Shown: piece after piece, positions 45,865 through 53,570 of the stretch
Position numbering within the stretch: position 1 is the stretch's first letter
Layout: every line of letters starts with the position of its first letter
NCBI GenBank assembly: GCA_020632695.1
Contig: JACKFB010000013.1
Span: forward strand, 62,001-126,000
Source: Deltaproteobacteria bacterium
Lineage (GTDB): Bacteria; Myxococcota_A; UBA9042; PHBI01; JACKFB01
Length of the DNA: 64,000 bases
Direction of reading: 5' to 3'
Notes under the pieces: model-generated
The model's input: only the letters and a program-made list of their open reading frames with translations
The model's database searches: none
Told to the model about the DNA's origin: nothing
Position numbers and translations under genes: made by a program

Positions 45865-46863
45865 CTACCAGAGGTCTTCGGCGATGATCGTGGCCAGCAA
45901 CGAGGCGATGGCCTGCCCCGTGCGGTGGAGGGCGTCCGCCGCCACGAAGCACCTCACCGCGCCGTCCTCGTCGAAGCGCAGCGCGCCGACCATCACCTCG
46001 TCCAGCTCCACCGCGTCGCGGGCGGCGAGCCGACCCTCGACCCGCAGCAGGTGGTCGGGGGCGTCCAGCGCCGCGACCACGGCGTCGCGCGCGGGGCCAG
46101 GGCTCGTGAAGCGGACGGTGACCGAGGCGCCGACGCCGGAGAAGACCGGCACCTGGACCACGCTCACCCGCGGACGCACGGCGGCCAACGGGGGGACCAG
46201 GCGGCGGAGCGCCTCCGCGGTCTCGGCCTCGACCGGATCGCCGTCGCCGGTGGCGTGGGCCGAGCCGGCCACCAGGTTGAACGCGAGGACGGCGCCGAAG
46301 GGCCCCTCCTCGGGCACGCGATGACCGAGCAGGCCCAGGGTCTGGCGTGAGAGGGTCTCCTGACCCTCGCGCCCCGCGGACCCGGCGCCGAGCAGGACGG
46401 TGAGATCCACCGACGCGATCGTGCCCGTGCCGGCCAATGCAGCCAGGACGGGGGCCACCGTGGAGGCCGCGGCGCCCGGCACGGCGATGCCGCCGGGGTG
46501 GCTCTCGAGCGCCTCGAGGCCCAGGGCGGGCCACACCAGCGGCAGCGCGTCGGAGCGCTCGGCGGCGCGGGACGCGTCGATGACCAGCACGCCCGCGTCG
46601 ATGAGGCGCTGGCGCCACGTGTCGGCCACGTCGGAGGGCGTCGCCAGGATCGCTGCGTCCAGCGCGCTCACGTCGACCTCGGCGGGAGCCTGCACCGTGA
46701 GCTGTCGCCCGCCGAAGCTCACGGTCTCGCCGGCGGTCCGGGAGCCGGCCACCACCACCAGGCGCTCCAGGGGCAACCCCTCGCCCTCGAGGGCGACGAG
46801 CACCTCGCGCCCCAGGGCGCCGGTGGCCCCCCAGATGCCGATGGAATAGCGATCCTCGCTCAC
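45865..46863 (-). CDS. Asd/Usg-like protein lacking the catalytic cysteine
   Basis: The fold is that of aspartate-semialdehyde dehydrogenase. IGIWGATGALGREVLVALEGEG is the NADP-binding loop, and the FNLVAGSAHATGDGDPVEAETAEALRR region matches the family. The active-site motif N-x-C-x-x-T is replaced by VPGAAAST (Ala at 131-132) and the catalytic His segment reads VPVFSGVGASV without His. It therefore resembles Usg-1-type paralogs that cannot act as dehydrogenases. The 332-residue frame starts at a GTG behind GGGAGA. It is divergent from a TPR gene. A true Asd must be elsewhere in the genome. Confidence 0.87.
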   Translation of the reverse strand: MSEDRYSIGIWGATGALGREVLVALEGEGLPLERLVVVAGSRTAGETVSFGGRQLTVQAPAEVDVSALDAAILATPSDVADTWRQRLIDAGVLVIDASRAAERSDALPLVWPALGLEALESHPGGIAVPGAAASTVAPVLAALAGTGTIASVDLTVLLGAGSAGREGQETLSRQTLGLLGHRVPEEGPFGAVLAFNLVAGSAHATGDGDPVEAETAEALRRLVPPLAAVRPRVSVVQVPVFSGVGASVTVRFTSPGPARDAVVAALDAPDHLLRVEGRLAARDAVELDEVMVGALRFDEDGAVRCFVAADALHRTGQAIASLLATIIAEDLW

Positions 46864-46964
46864 GCCGTTTCTCCCTGTCGGGCCGGTCTCTCGGGTGCCC
46901 CGACGACCGGCGGCGAAGCCTACCAGGGGCATCGCCCGCGTGCTATAGTCCCACAGGAGCACGC

Positions 46965-47981
46965 ATGAAGAGCCTCGGCCTCAGAGTCAAGCTCGCCGCC
47001 CTGCGGCTGGGCCAGCGATTCGCCCCGGAGAGCGCGAGCGTCCAGCTCCGCCTGGGCGCCACGCTGCACGAGCTGGGGCGACTGGCCGAGGCCTACCGGG
47101 CCTTGCAGGCGGCGGCCGATCTCGCGCCCGAGCGGGCGGACGCGCGCTTCGCCCTGGGATCGACGCTCTCGGCGCTGGGCTGCCTGCCCGAGGCCCGCGT
47201 GGCCTTCGCGCGGGCGCGCCGCCTGGACCCGGCCAACGCCGAGATCGCGTTCGCCCTGGGCAACATCTACTTCGAGTGCGCCGACATCGAGCTGGCCGTG
47301 CGCTCCTACGACGCGGCCATCCGGCTGCAGCCGGACTACGCCCGGGCGCACTTCAACCTGGGCCACGCCTACAAGGAGAAGGGCCTCCTGCAGGAGGCGG
47401 CGGCGGCCTTCCGGCGGGCGCTGGCGGCCGAGCCACGCTTCTACAAGGCGCGCTTCATGCTGGCCTACGTCTACGCGCTGATGGAGCTCAACGACGACGC
47501 CATCGAGCAGTACAGGCGGACGATCCACCAGTCGCCCACCTACGTGAAGGCCTACTACAACCTGGGCAACTGCTACCTCAAGAGCGGGCGCATCGCGCTG
47601 GCCCTCGATGCCTACCAGACGATCCTCGAGCTGGATCCGCGGCACGCGCGCGCCCACTTCGCCATCGGCCAGGCGCTGTCCCGCAGCGGGCGCCTGCCTG
47701 AGGCGCTGCTGGCCTTCCAGGAGGCGCTGGGCCTGCGCGGCGAGTTCCCCGAGTGCCACCTGGCCTACGCCCGCGCGCTGGAGGCGGTGGGTCGCGTCCG
47801 CGAGGCGCTGCACCACTACCGGGCCTACATCAACGACCCCGGCGCCGAGGACCAGCGCGCCGAGGTCGAGGCGCACATCGCGGCGCTCTCGCAGCTCGGT
47901 TACGGCCGCGAGGCCACGTCGGAGATGCGCGCCCGCCGGGACACGTCCAGCGAGCTGCGGGCCACCGGCTGGCGGAACTAG
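46965..47981 (+). CDS. TPR repeat protein
   Basis: The 338-residue cytosolic protein consists of about eight tetratricopeptide repeats. Clear examples are LQLRLGATLHELGRLAEAYR, AEIAFALGNIYFECADIELA, ARAHFNLGHAYKEKGLLQEA and VKAYYNLGNCYLKSGRIALA. It has no signal peptide and no other domain, so it is a scaffold for protein-protein contacts. The ATG follows AGGAG. It is five bases upstream of udk on the same strand and probably co-transcribed with it. Partner unknown. Confidence 0.85.
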   Translation: MKSLGLRVKLAALRLGQRFAPESASVQLRLGATLHELGRLAEAYRALQAAADLAPERADARFALGSTLSALGCLPEARVAFARARRLDPANAEIAFALGNIYFECADIELAVRSYDAAIRLQPDYARAHFNLGHAYKEKGLLQEAAAAFRRALAAEPRFYKARFMLAYVYALMELNDDAIEQYRRTIHQSPTYVKAYYNLGNCYLKSGRIALALDAYQTILELDPRHARAHFAIGQALSRSGRLPEALLAFQEALGLRGEFPECHLAYARALEAVGRVREALHHYRAYINDPGAEDQRAEVEAHIAALSQLGYGREATSEMRARRDTSSELRATGWRN

Positions 47982-47986
47982 GGGCG

Positions 47987-48604
47987 ATGCCCATCCTCGT
48001 GGGGATCGCCGGAGGGACCGGATCAGGCAAGAGCACGCTGGCGCGGCGCATCGTGCGCTCGCTCGGCGACGATCGCTGCGTCCTGGTCACCCAGGACAAC
48101 TACTACCGGACCCTCGCCGACCTCAGCCACGAGGCGCGGGCGCGGGTGAACTTCGACCACCCCGACGCCATCGACTCGGAGCTGCTGATCCAGCACGTCC
48201 GCGCGCTCAAGTCGGGCGAGCCCGTGGAGATGCCGCGCTACGACTTCGCGCGCCACGTGCAGCTCGCCGGCGGCACCCGCGTCGAGCCGCGCCCGGTCAT
48301 CATCGTCGAGGGGATCCTGGTGCTGGTGTGGCCGGCGCTGGCCGAGCAGCTCGACGTGAAGGTGTACGTCGACACGCCGATGGACGTGCGCCTGGCGCGG
48401 CGCGTCCGCCGCGACATCGCCGACCGGGGCCGCGACCTGGACGGCGTGCTGGACCAGTACCTCAAGACCGTGCGCCCCATGCACGAGAGCCACGTGGCTC
48501 CCTCCCGGGAGGTGGCCGACCTGGTGGTGCCCGGAGAAGGTGCCAATCAGGTGGTGGTCAAGCTGCTCACGGTGGCGCTCTCCGCGCTGGCCAGCGGCGG
48601 CTGA
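47987..48604 (+). CDS. udk: uridine kinase
   Basis: Phosphorylates uridine and cytidine in pyrimidine salvage. The 205-residue protein has the P-loop GIAGGTGSGKSTLARRI, the substrate-site LVTQDNYYRTLADLSHEARARVNFDHPDAID, EMPRYDFARH and IIVEGILVL. These match E. coli Udk along the whole length. The ATG is five bases after the stop of the TPR gene. It is convergent with the last gene of the six-gene signalling operon. Confidence 0.95.
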   Translation: MPILVGIAGGTGSGKSTLARRIVRSLGDDRCVLVTQDNYYRTLADLSHEARARVNFDHPDAIDSELLIQHVRALKSGEPVEMPRYDFARHVQLAGGTRVEPRPVIIVEGILVLVWPALAEQLDVKVYVDTPMDVRLARRVRRDIADRGRDLDGVLDQYLKTVRPMHESHVAPSREVADLVVPGEGANQVVVKLLTVALSALASGG

Positions 48605-48686
48605 CCCGGGCGCCTCGGTCGCCTCGGCCGTCGACCGGGTCCGTCGCGGGGTTCCGTCGCTCACGCCCGGCGCGCGCCGGCAGCCC

Positions 48687-49202
48687 TCACGAGCCGTCGA
48701 TGAACTCGAGCGCGGTCACGCGGAAGCCGTCGCCCGCGTCCTCCAGACACACCTTGGTCAGGTACAGCGTCGCGTGGTCCAGCAGCCCGGTGGCGTAGGT
48801 GCAGCAGGAACCCTGGCACTGCACGTCGCCGTAGCGCACCGGCATCGGTCCGCGGCCGGGCGCGGCGTCCTCGGGCGCCGCGATGCCCCCGAGGAAGTTC
48901 GTCAGATCCTCGGGCGTCGCGAGGGTGGCCTGTCGCCAGATGTCGGGCGGCGTGCAGCTCTCGCAGCGCGTGCGCACCGGGACGGGCGTGGGGCCACGGA
49001 ACCACGCCGCCGCGCGCGAGCGGTCGGTGGCCAGCAGATCGCGGGCGAAGCGCTCGGCGTCGGCCGGCGTCGGCAGCGCGCGCTCGGCCGGGGGCAGCTC
49101 GGTCGCCGGGGCCGTCGCCTCCTCGCCCGCCGGGGGCTCACCCCGGCACGCCGAGACCAGCGCGCAAGCCAGGAGCAGCGCGCGGCGGGACCCGGCCCTC
49201 AT
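48687..49202 (-). CDS. small lipoprotein, last gene of the partner-switching operon
   Basis: The 171-residue protein has a lipoprotein signal with a good lipobox (LLLACALVSAC). The mature part starts with a Pro/Glu-rich linker and then a compact domain holding paired cysteines (TRCESCTPPD and VQCQGSCC), likely disulfides in the periplasm. The fold is not recognised. Its ATG overlaps the stop of the HATPase gene (ATGA), so its production is tied to the operon. It may be a sensor or an accessory of the binding protein two genes upstream. Confidence 0.75.
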   Translation of the reverse strand: MRAGSRRALLLACALVSACRGEPPAGEEATAPATELPPAERALPTPADAERFARDLLATDRSRAAAWFRGPTPVPVRTRCESCTPPDIWRQATLATPEDLTNFLGGIAAPEDAAPGRGPMPVRYGDVQCQGSCCTYATGLLDHATLYLTKVCLEDAGDGFRVTALEFIDGS

Positions 49203-50164
49203 GTGCGCGTCCGGGCGAGCACCAGCCCCGCCGGTCGGGTCGCCATGTCGCCGCGTGCCCCGCCCAGCTCGATGGTCGCCGTGATCTCGGTGCGCCGGCC
49301 CGGCTCCACCTTGACCGTCATGCGGTCGACGCTCTCGTAGATCCGGGTCAGGCCCAGCCCGGCGCCGCCCTGCTTGTCGTCGACCTGATCGTTGCCGGCG
49401 CGCAACCCCTTCGCCAGGTAGTAGCGCACGGTCTCCAGGGCGAGGCTGCCGAAGGGGTCCTCGACGGCGACGCGCACGTGCCCGTCCTCGCAGGCCATGC
49501 GAAGGGTGGGGCGGCTCGCGTCGTCGAGCTCGACCGGCTGGCGGCGGTCGAGCGCCGCGTAGAGCCGCTGGCCTGTCGCGTCGCTGGGCGCGTCGTAGAC
49601 GGCGTTGGTGATCAGCTCGTCGGCGACGTCCTGCACCAGGCGGACGATGCGCCGGCGCACGCCCCGCTCGCTCGCGAAGGCGGCGACCGCGTCGAGGCAG
49701 CGGTCGCGGTCGGCGCTGCCGGCCACCCGCCAGGCCTGCTCTGCTGCGCCCGGCCGCAGCGCCTCGCCCCACCCGAAGGTGGGCCCGTGGGTCACCGCCG
49801 ACAGGGCGTGCCGCAGGTCCTCGTCGGAGGCGACGTGGCTGCGCGCCACGATGGCCGCGAGGTTGCGTACGCCCACCAGGTGCGACAGGCGATCGCGATC
49901 GCAGGACCCGCAGAGGAAGACCGCGGGCGCCGAGCCCGTGCGCGCGAAGAGCTCGCGCAGGGCGCCCGGCGCGTCGGGGCCGAGCACGTCGGGATCGATG
50001 ACGCACACCGCCGGCTCGCCGTCGGCGATGAAGGTGGGGTCGACCGGGGCCTCGGCCCGGTACCCCAGCGCCGTGACCATCCCGGTGACGCGGGGCTGGT
50101 CCATCATGCCGACCAGGAGCAGGGCGCTCGCGCCGGCCGGCGTGGTGGTGGGGCTGGGGCTCAG
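49199..50164 (-). CDS. receiver-like / HATPase protein (putative anti-sigma-type kinase)
   Basis: The C-terminal half is a histidine-kinase-like ATPase of the RsbW type. DVADELITNAVYDAP is the N-box, VEDPFGSL the D-box and GGAGLGLTRIYESVD the G-box. There is no DHp phospho-His helix. The N-terminal 120 residues look like a receiver fold (ALLLVG, AVCVIDPDVLG, APAVFLCG) but lack the acidic pocket. The start is probably a CTG that overlaps the preceding stop (CTGA) seven bases after GAGG; the first ATG, 19 codons later, would delete the first strand. In partner switching such kinases phosphorylate STAS proteins. Here the STAS gene is in the same operon. Confidence 0.78.
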   Translation of the reverse strand: MSPSPTTTPAGASALLLVGMMDQPRVTGMVTALGYRAEAPVDPTFIADGEPAVCVIDPDVLGPDAPGALRELFARTGSAPAVFLCGSCDRDRLSHLVGVRNLAAIVARSHVASDEDLRHALSAVTHGPTFGWGEALRPGAAEQAWRVAGSADRDRCLDAVAAFASERGVRRRIVRLVQDVADELITNAVYDAPSDATGQRLYAALDRRQPVELDDASRPTLRMACEDGHVRVAVEDPFGSLALETVRYYLAKGLRAGNDQVDDKQGGAGLGLTRIYESVDRMTVKVEPGRRTEITATIELGGARGDMATRPAGLVLARTRT

Positions 50165-51114
50165 GGGGTGGCCTCGGGCAGGGTCGGGGCGAGCGACGCG
50201 CCCACGACGTTGACCGGCGGGATGGTGGTGGTGGCCTCCAACCGCACCCGCGGGGGAGCCACCTCGTCGTCGCCCGCGGGCGCGAGGATGATCCTCTCGG
50301 CGCTGACCGCGATGCGGTCCTGGCCCGCCGCTTCCAGCGCGCCGCCGCCGCCCGGCCGCCACCCGGCGATGCCGCCGCCGACCCCGCCTCCCAGCGTCAG
50401 CGCGCGCACGGCCGCCGCGTTCAGCTCCGGCGGGAGGGCTCCGGCCGGCCCGCGCAGATCGCCGACGAGGACCGCCAGCGGCAGCACCGCTCCGCTGAGC
50501 ACCGCCTGCAGCCCGCTGGCCGCCGCCAGCCCCGCCGGAGCGAAGGCCGCAGCGGCTGCCCCCGTGTGCACCGCGCCGACCGCGGCGCTGGCGTCCTTCG
50601 CCTCCCGCACGGCGCCGAAGTAGCGGCGGGGGTCCACCTCGCCGCGCAGCAGCGTCGCTGCGAAGAAGCGCAGATCCTGCCCGCTCGCGCTGGTCACCGC
50701 CACCGGCTTGCCCTTCAGCGCGGCGAGCCCCTTCGTCCCCGCCGACGCGTAGAGCGTCATCGCCGGGCCGATCTGGCCGTTCGCGTCGACGGCGTGTGCG
50801 AGCACCTCGCCGGGGTTGCCGACCTGGAAGAGCGGGTCGGCGATGAGCAGGTCCAGCTTCCTCGCCCGCAGGAACTTCACCAGGTCGGAGCGGCGGGCGA
50901 AGGCTCGCGCGACCACGGTGAAGTCCTCGCCGGCCTCGCGGCCGATGGCTGCGGCGGCGCGCTCCGCGAAGAGGCTACGCTCGGAGTTCGAAGCGAACGC
51001 GGCGTTGGGCAGGAACACCCCCACAGTCACGACCCGGGGCCCCTTGGCCAGCCCGGGGCCGCCGACCAGCGCCACCAACGACGCCGCCACCCACGCGCGA
51101 AGCCAACCGCTCAT
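50161..51114 (-). CDS. periplasmic substrate-binding protein, PhnD-like
   Basis: The 317-residue protein has a signal peptide (LRAWVAASLVALVGGPGLA). Its fold resembles type II periplasmic binding proteins of the phosphonate/phosphate class: VVTVGVFLPNAAFASN, LVKFLRARKLDLLIADPLFQ, LKGKPVAVTSASGQDLRFF and ALLRGEVDPRRYF-like stretches. There are no ABC transporter genes nearby. In this operon it more likely presents a ligand to the HAMP-phosphatase or TPR protein than feeds a transporter. The ATG lies behind GGGAGG and overlaps the TPR gene stop (ATGA). The last 60 residues are a Pro/Thr-rich tail. Confidence 0.82.
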   Translation of the reverse strand: MSGWLRAWVAASLVALVGGPGLAKGPRVVTVGVFLPNAAFASNSERSLFAERAAAAIGREAGEDFTVVARAFARRSDLVKFLRARKLDLLIADPLFQVGNPGEVLAHAVDANGQIGPAMTLYASAGTKGLAALKGKPVAVTSASGQDLRFFAATLLRGEVDPRRYFGAVREAKDASAAVGAVHTGAAAAAFAPAGLAAASGLQAVLSGAVLPLAVLVGDLRGPAGALPPELNAAAVRALTLGGGVGGGIAGWRPGGGGALEAAGQDRIAVSAERIILAPAGDDEVAPPRVRLEATTTIPPVNVVGASLAPTLPEATP

Positions 51115-53570
51115 GGCGCGCCTCCCTCGAAGCCGAACACCGCGGCCTTCGCCGCCGCCCGCTCGCGCGCCCGCTCGGCTCCGGGGCCTCCCGACGCCGC
51201 GTAGGCCCGGAAGAGCTCCCACGCCTGCTCGGGCGCCCCCGAGCGGTCGCGGGCCACCGCGAGGTTGAAGGTCGCCTGCGCGGGGCCGCCCCCGCTGAGC
51301 TGTCCCTCCCACACCTCGGTGGCGGCCTCCACCTCGCCCGATGCGAAGCGGGCCGCCGCCAGGTTGTGCTGGATGACGGGGTCCGTCGCGCCCTTGCGCA
51401 GCTTGCTCCAGACGTTGGCGGCCTTCTTCGGCGCGCCGGCCGCATACAGGCGCCGGGCCTCCGCGTCCCACGCGGCCGTCTCGATCTTGGCGATGGCGGC
51501 CGCGTAGGGCTCGCGGTCCTTCACGCGGCCCAAGGCCCGCAGCGCCGCCTCGCCGCGCTCCTGCCGGAGCTCGGCCCACGCCAGGTAGATGGCCCCCAGA
51601 TCCCGCAGCGGCGCCAGCGACCGCGCGGCGAAGGGGCCGCTCCTCAAGAGGGCCTCCATCTCGCGCACCGAGCGCTTGCCGGGAGACGCCGCCAGGCCGG
51701 CGGCGGCCGCGGCGAAGTCCAGGTGCAGGCGGTCGTGGGCGTTCAGGTTGTCCCGGTCGCGCGCGGCCGAGCGCAGCGCGCTGCCGGCGGAGCCCGGGTT
51801 GCCGCGGGCGAGCTGGTCCAGCCCCACCTCGAGCCAGGCCGCCGCGCGGGCCGTACGCAGGGCCGGCGAGGGCATCTCCTCGAAGGCGGCCTCGAAGGCG
51901 TCGGCGGCGGCGCGCCAGTCGCCCTGGGCCGCCGCGAGCTGGCCGCGAACCTGCAGCGCGAGCGGCGTCAGGGAGGCCTTCCCCGCGATGGCGCGCTCCG
52001 CCGCGTCGTGGGCCTCACCCTTCTTCCCGGTCAGCAGCGCGGCGACCGCTCGCACCGCGTCGATGTCGGGGGTCGTCGACTCCCGCACGCTGTTGAGGGT
52101 CGCCGTGGCCGCCTCCAGATCCCGGGCCTCGATCTCGAGCAGCCCCAGGTTGACGACCGCGGCCTCGTAGCCAGCCCACACCGCCAGGGCGTGCCGCAGG
52201 TGCTGCCTGGCCTCGCCCAGGTCGCCCGCCGCCCTCGACTTGACGCCCTGCGCGGTCAGCACGGTCGCCAGCCCCAGGCGCGCGTCCTCGCGCTCGGCGT
52301 CGCGGGCGATGGCCGTCGTGAACGCCTCCTCCGCGTCCTCGAGCCGCTCCAGCACCCAGAGGTCGCGGCCCCGCTCGACGTGGACCGTCGCCTCGCCCGG
52401 CGCCAGCTCGGCTGCGTGGTCGTGCTTCGCCAGCGCCTCGCTCGCCTTGCCGTCACGCCGCAGCAGCGTCCCGTACCAGGCCACGATCTCCCACTGGTCC
52501 GGCCCCAGCTCCAGCGCCTTGCCGGCGTCCTCCAGCGCCTCGGCGCGCTGCCCGGTGCGCTCGGCGATGCGGCTGAGGCCGTGGTACGCCCAGGGGTTGT
52601 TGGGCGACAGCCGCAGCACGCGCTCGAAGCCCGACCGCGCGTGCTTCACGTCGCCCACGCGCAGGTGGCAGTCGGCGCGGAAGTACACGGCGGTGGCGTG
52701 GTCGGGTTGGCGCTCGATGAAGCGGTCGAGCAGCGGCAGGGCCTCGGCGCACTGGCCCTGGCGCATGCGGATCGCCGCCAGGTTGTAGGCCAGGCGCAGA
52801 CGATCCGGGTAGCGCTCGAGCAGCCCCTCGTAGGCGGAGGCGGCCTCGTCGACGCGGCCCGCGCGGAAGAGCGCGTTGGCGCGGTTGATGAGCGCCGCCA
52901 CGTTGTCGGGGTGGCTCTCGACGAAGCGGTCCAGCGCGCGCACCGCGTCGTCGAAGCGCTCCACCTTCAGCAGGTAGGTGCCGAGCAGCCCCAGCGCGCG
53001 ATCGTCTTCCGGGCGCACCTCGGTGTAGTGCTGCACGAAGGGCAGGCCGGCCTCCCACTCCGCGCGCCGGTAGTAGTGCAGCGCCAGCACCCACATGGCG
53101 TCGTAGTGGCGGTCCTCGGCGGCGGCGCGGGTCAGCAGCGGCAGCGCCTGCTCCTGGCGGCCCTCGCGGTAGAGGTTCATGCCGAGCTGGTAGGCGAGGT
53201 CCACGTCGTCGGGCCACCGCTCGGCGAGCGGCTCCAGCAGATCGATGGCCCGGGCGTACTGCTTGGACAGGAAGTAGACCGCCCCCATCCCCACCGCGGC
53301 CGAGCGCTGGCCCGGGTCGGCGGCCAGGATCGTCCCGTAGGCCTGCTCGGCCTCCTCCAGCCGCGAGCGCGCGGCCTTGTCGCGCCCCTTCTGGAGCTGG
53401 TTGCGCGCCGACTCCAGCGCCCGGTCGCCCTCGATCAGCAGGCGCTCCACCTCGCGCTGCTCGAGCTGCTGCATCGCGCTGGCCCGCAGCGGGACCGCCG
53501 CCAGGACCACCAGCAGCGCCAGGCGCGCGGCGAGGGCCGCGGACGCCGCCATGCCCCGGCGCGGCTTCAT
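51111..53570 (-). CDS. 819-residue TPR protein of the partner-switching operon
   Basis: An exported helical-repeat protein. The N-terminus is a signal sequence or anchor (LAARLALLVVLAAVPLRASA). A heptad-like helix follows, and then about 18 tetratricopeptide-like repeats fill the chain, for example AYQLGMNLYREGRQEQALPL, ALINRANALFRAGRVDEAAS and AYHGLSRIAERTGQRAEALE. It probably works in the periplasm as a scaffold between the binding protein and the membrane phosphatase. The ATG is four bases after GGAAGG and overlaps the phosphatase stop (ATGA). Its own stop overlaps the next ATG. No enzymatic motif is visible. Confidence 0.85.
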   Translation of the reverse strand: MKPRRGMAASAALAARLALLVVLAAVPLRASAMQQLEQREVERLLIEGDRALESARNQLQKGRDKAARSRLEEAEQAYGTILAADPGQRSAAVGMGAVYFLSKQYARAIDLLEPLAERWPDDVDLAYQLGMNLYREGRQEQALPLLTRAAAEDRHYDAMWVLALHYYRRAEWEAGLPFVQHYTEVRPEDDRALGLLGTYLLKVERFDDAVRALDRFVESHPDNVAALINRANALFRAGRVDEAASAYEGLLERYPDRLRLAYNLAAIRMRQGQCAEALPLLDRFIERQPDHATAVYFRADCHLRVGDVKHARSGFERVLRLSPNNPWAYHGLSRIAERTGQRAEALEDAGKALELGPDQWEIVAWYGTLLRRDGKASEALAKHDHAAELAPGEATVHVERGRDLWVLERLEDAEEAFTTAIARDAEREDARLGLATVLTAQGVKSRAAGDLGEARQHLRHALAVWAGYEAAVVNLGLLEIEARDLEAATATLNSVRESTTPDIDAVRAVAALLTGKKGEAHDAAERAIAGKASLTPLALQVRGQLAAAQGDWRAAADAFEAAFEEMPSPALRTARAAAWLEVGLDQLARGNPGSAGSALRSAARDRDNLNAHDRLHLDFAAAAAGLAASPGKRSVREMEALLRSGPFAARSLAPLRDLGAIYLAWAELRQERGEAALRALGRVKDREPYAAAIAKIETAAWDAEARRLYAAGAPKKAANVWSKLRKGATDPVIQHNLAAARFASGEVEAATEVWEGQLSGGGPAQATFNLAVARDRSGAPEQAWELFRAYAASGGPGAERARERAAAKAAVFGFEGGAP

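Noticed and set aside
46944..46949. TATAGT before the TPR gene at 46965 as a promoter
   Set aside because: There is no acceptable -35 sequence at the right spacing and the leader would be about nine bases, inside the ribosome site.
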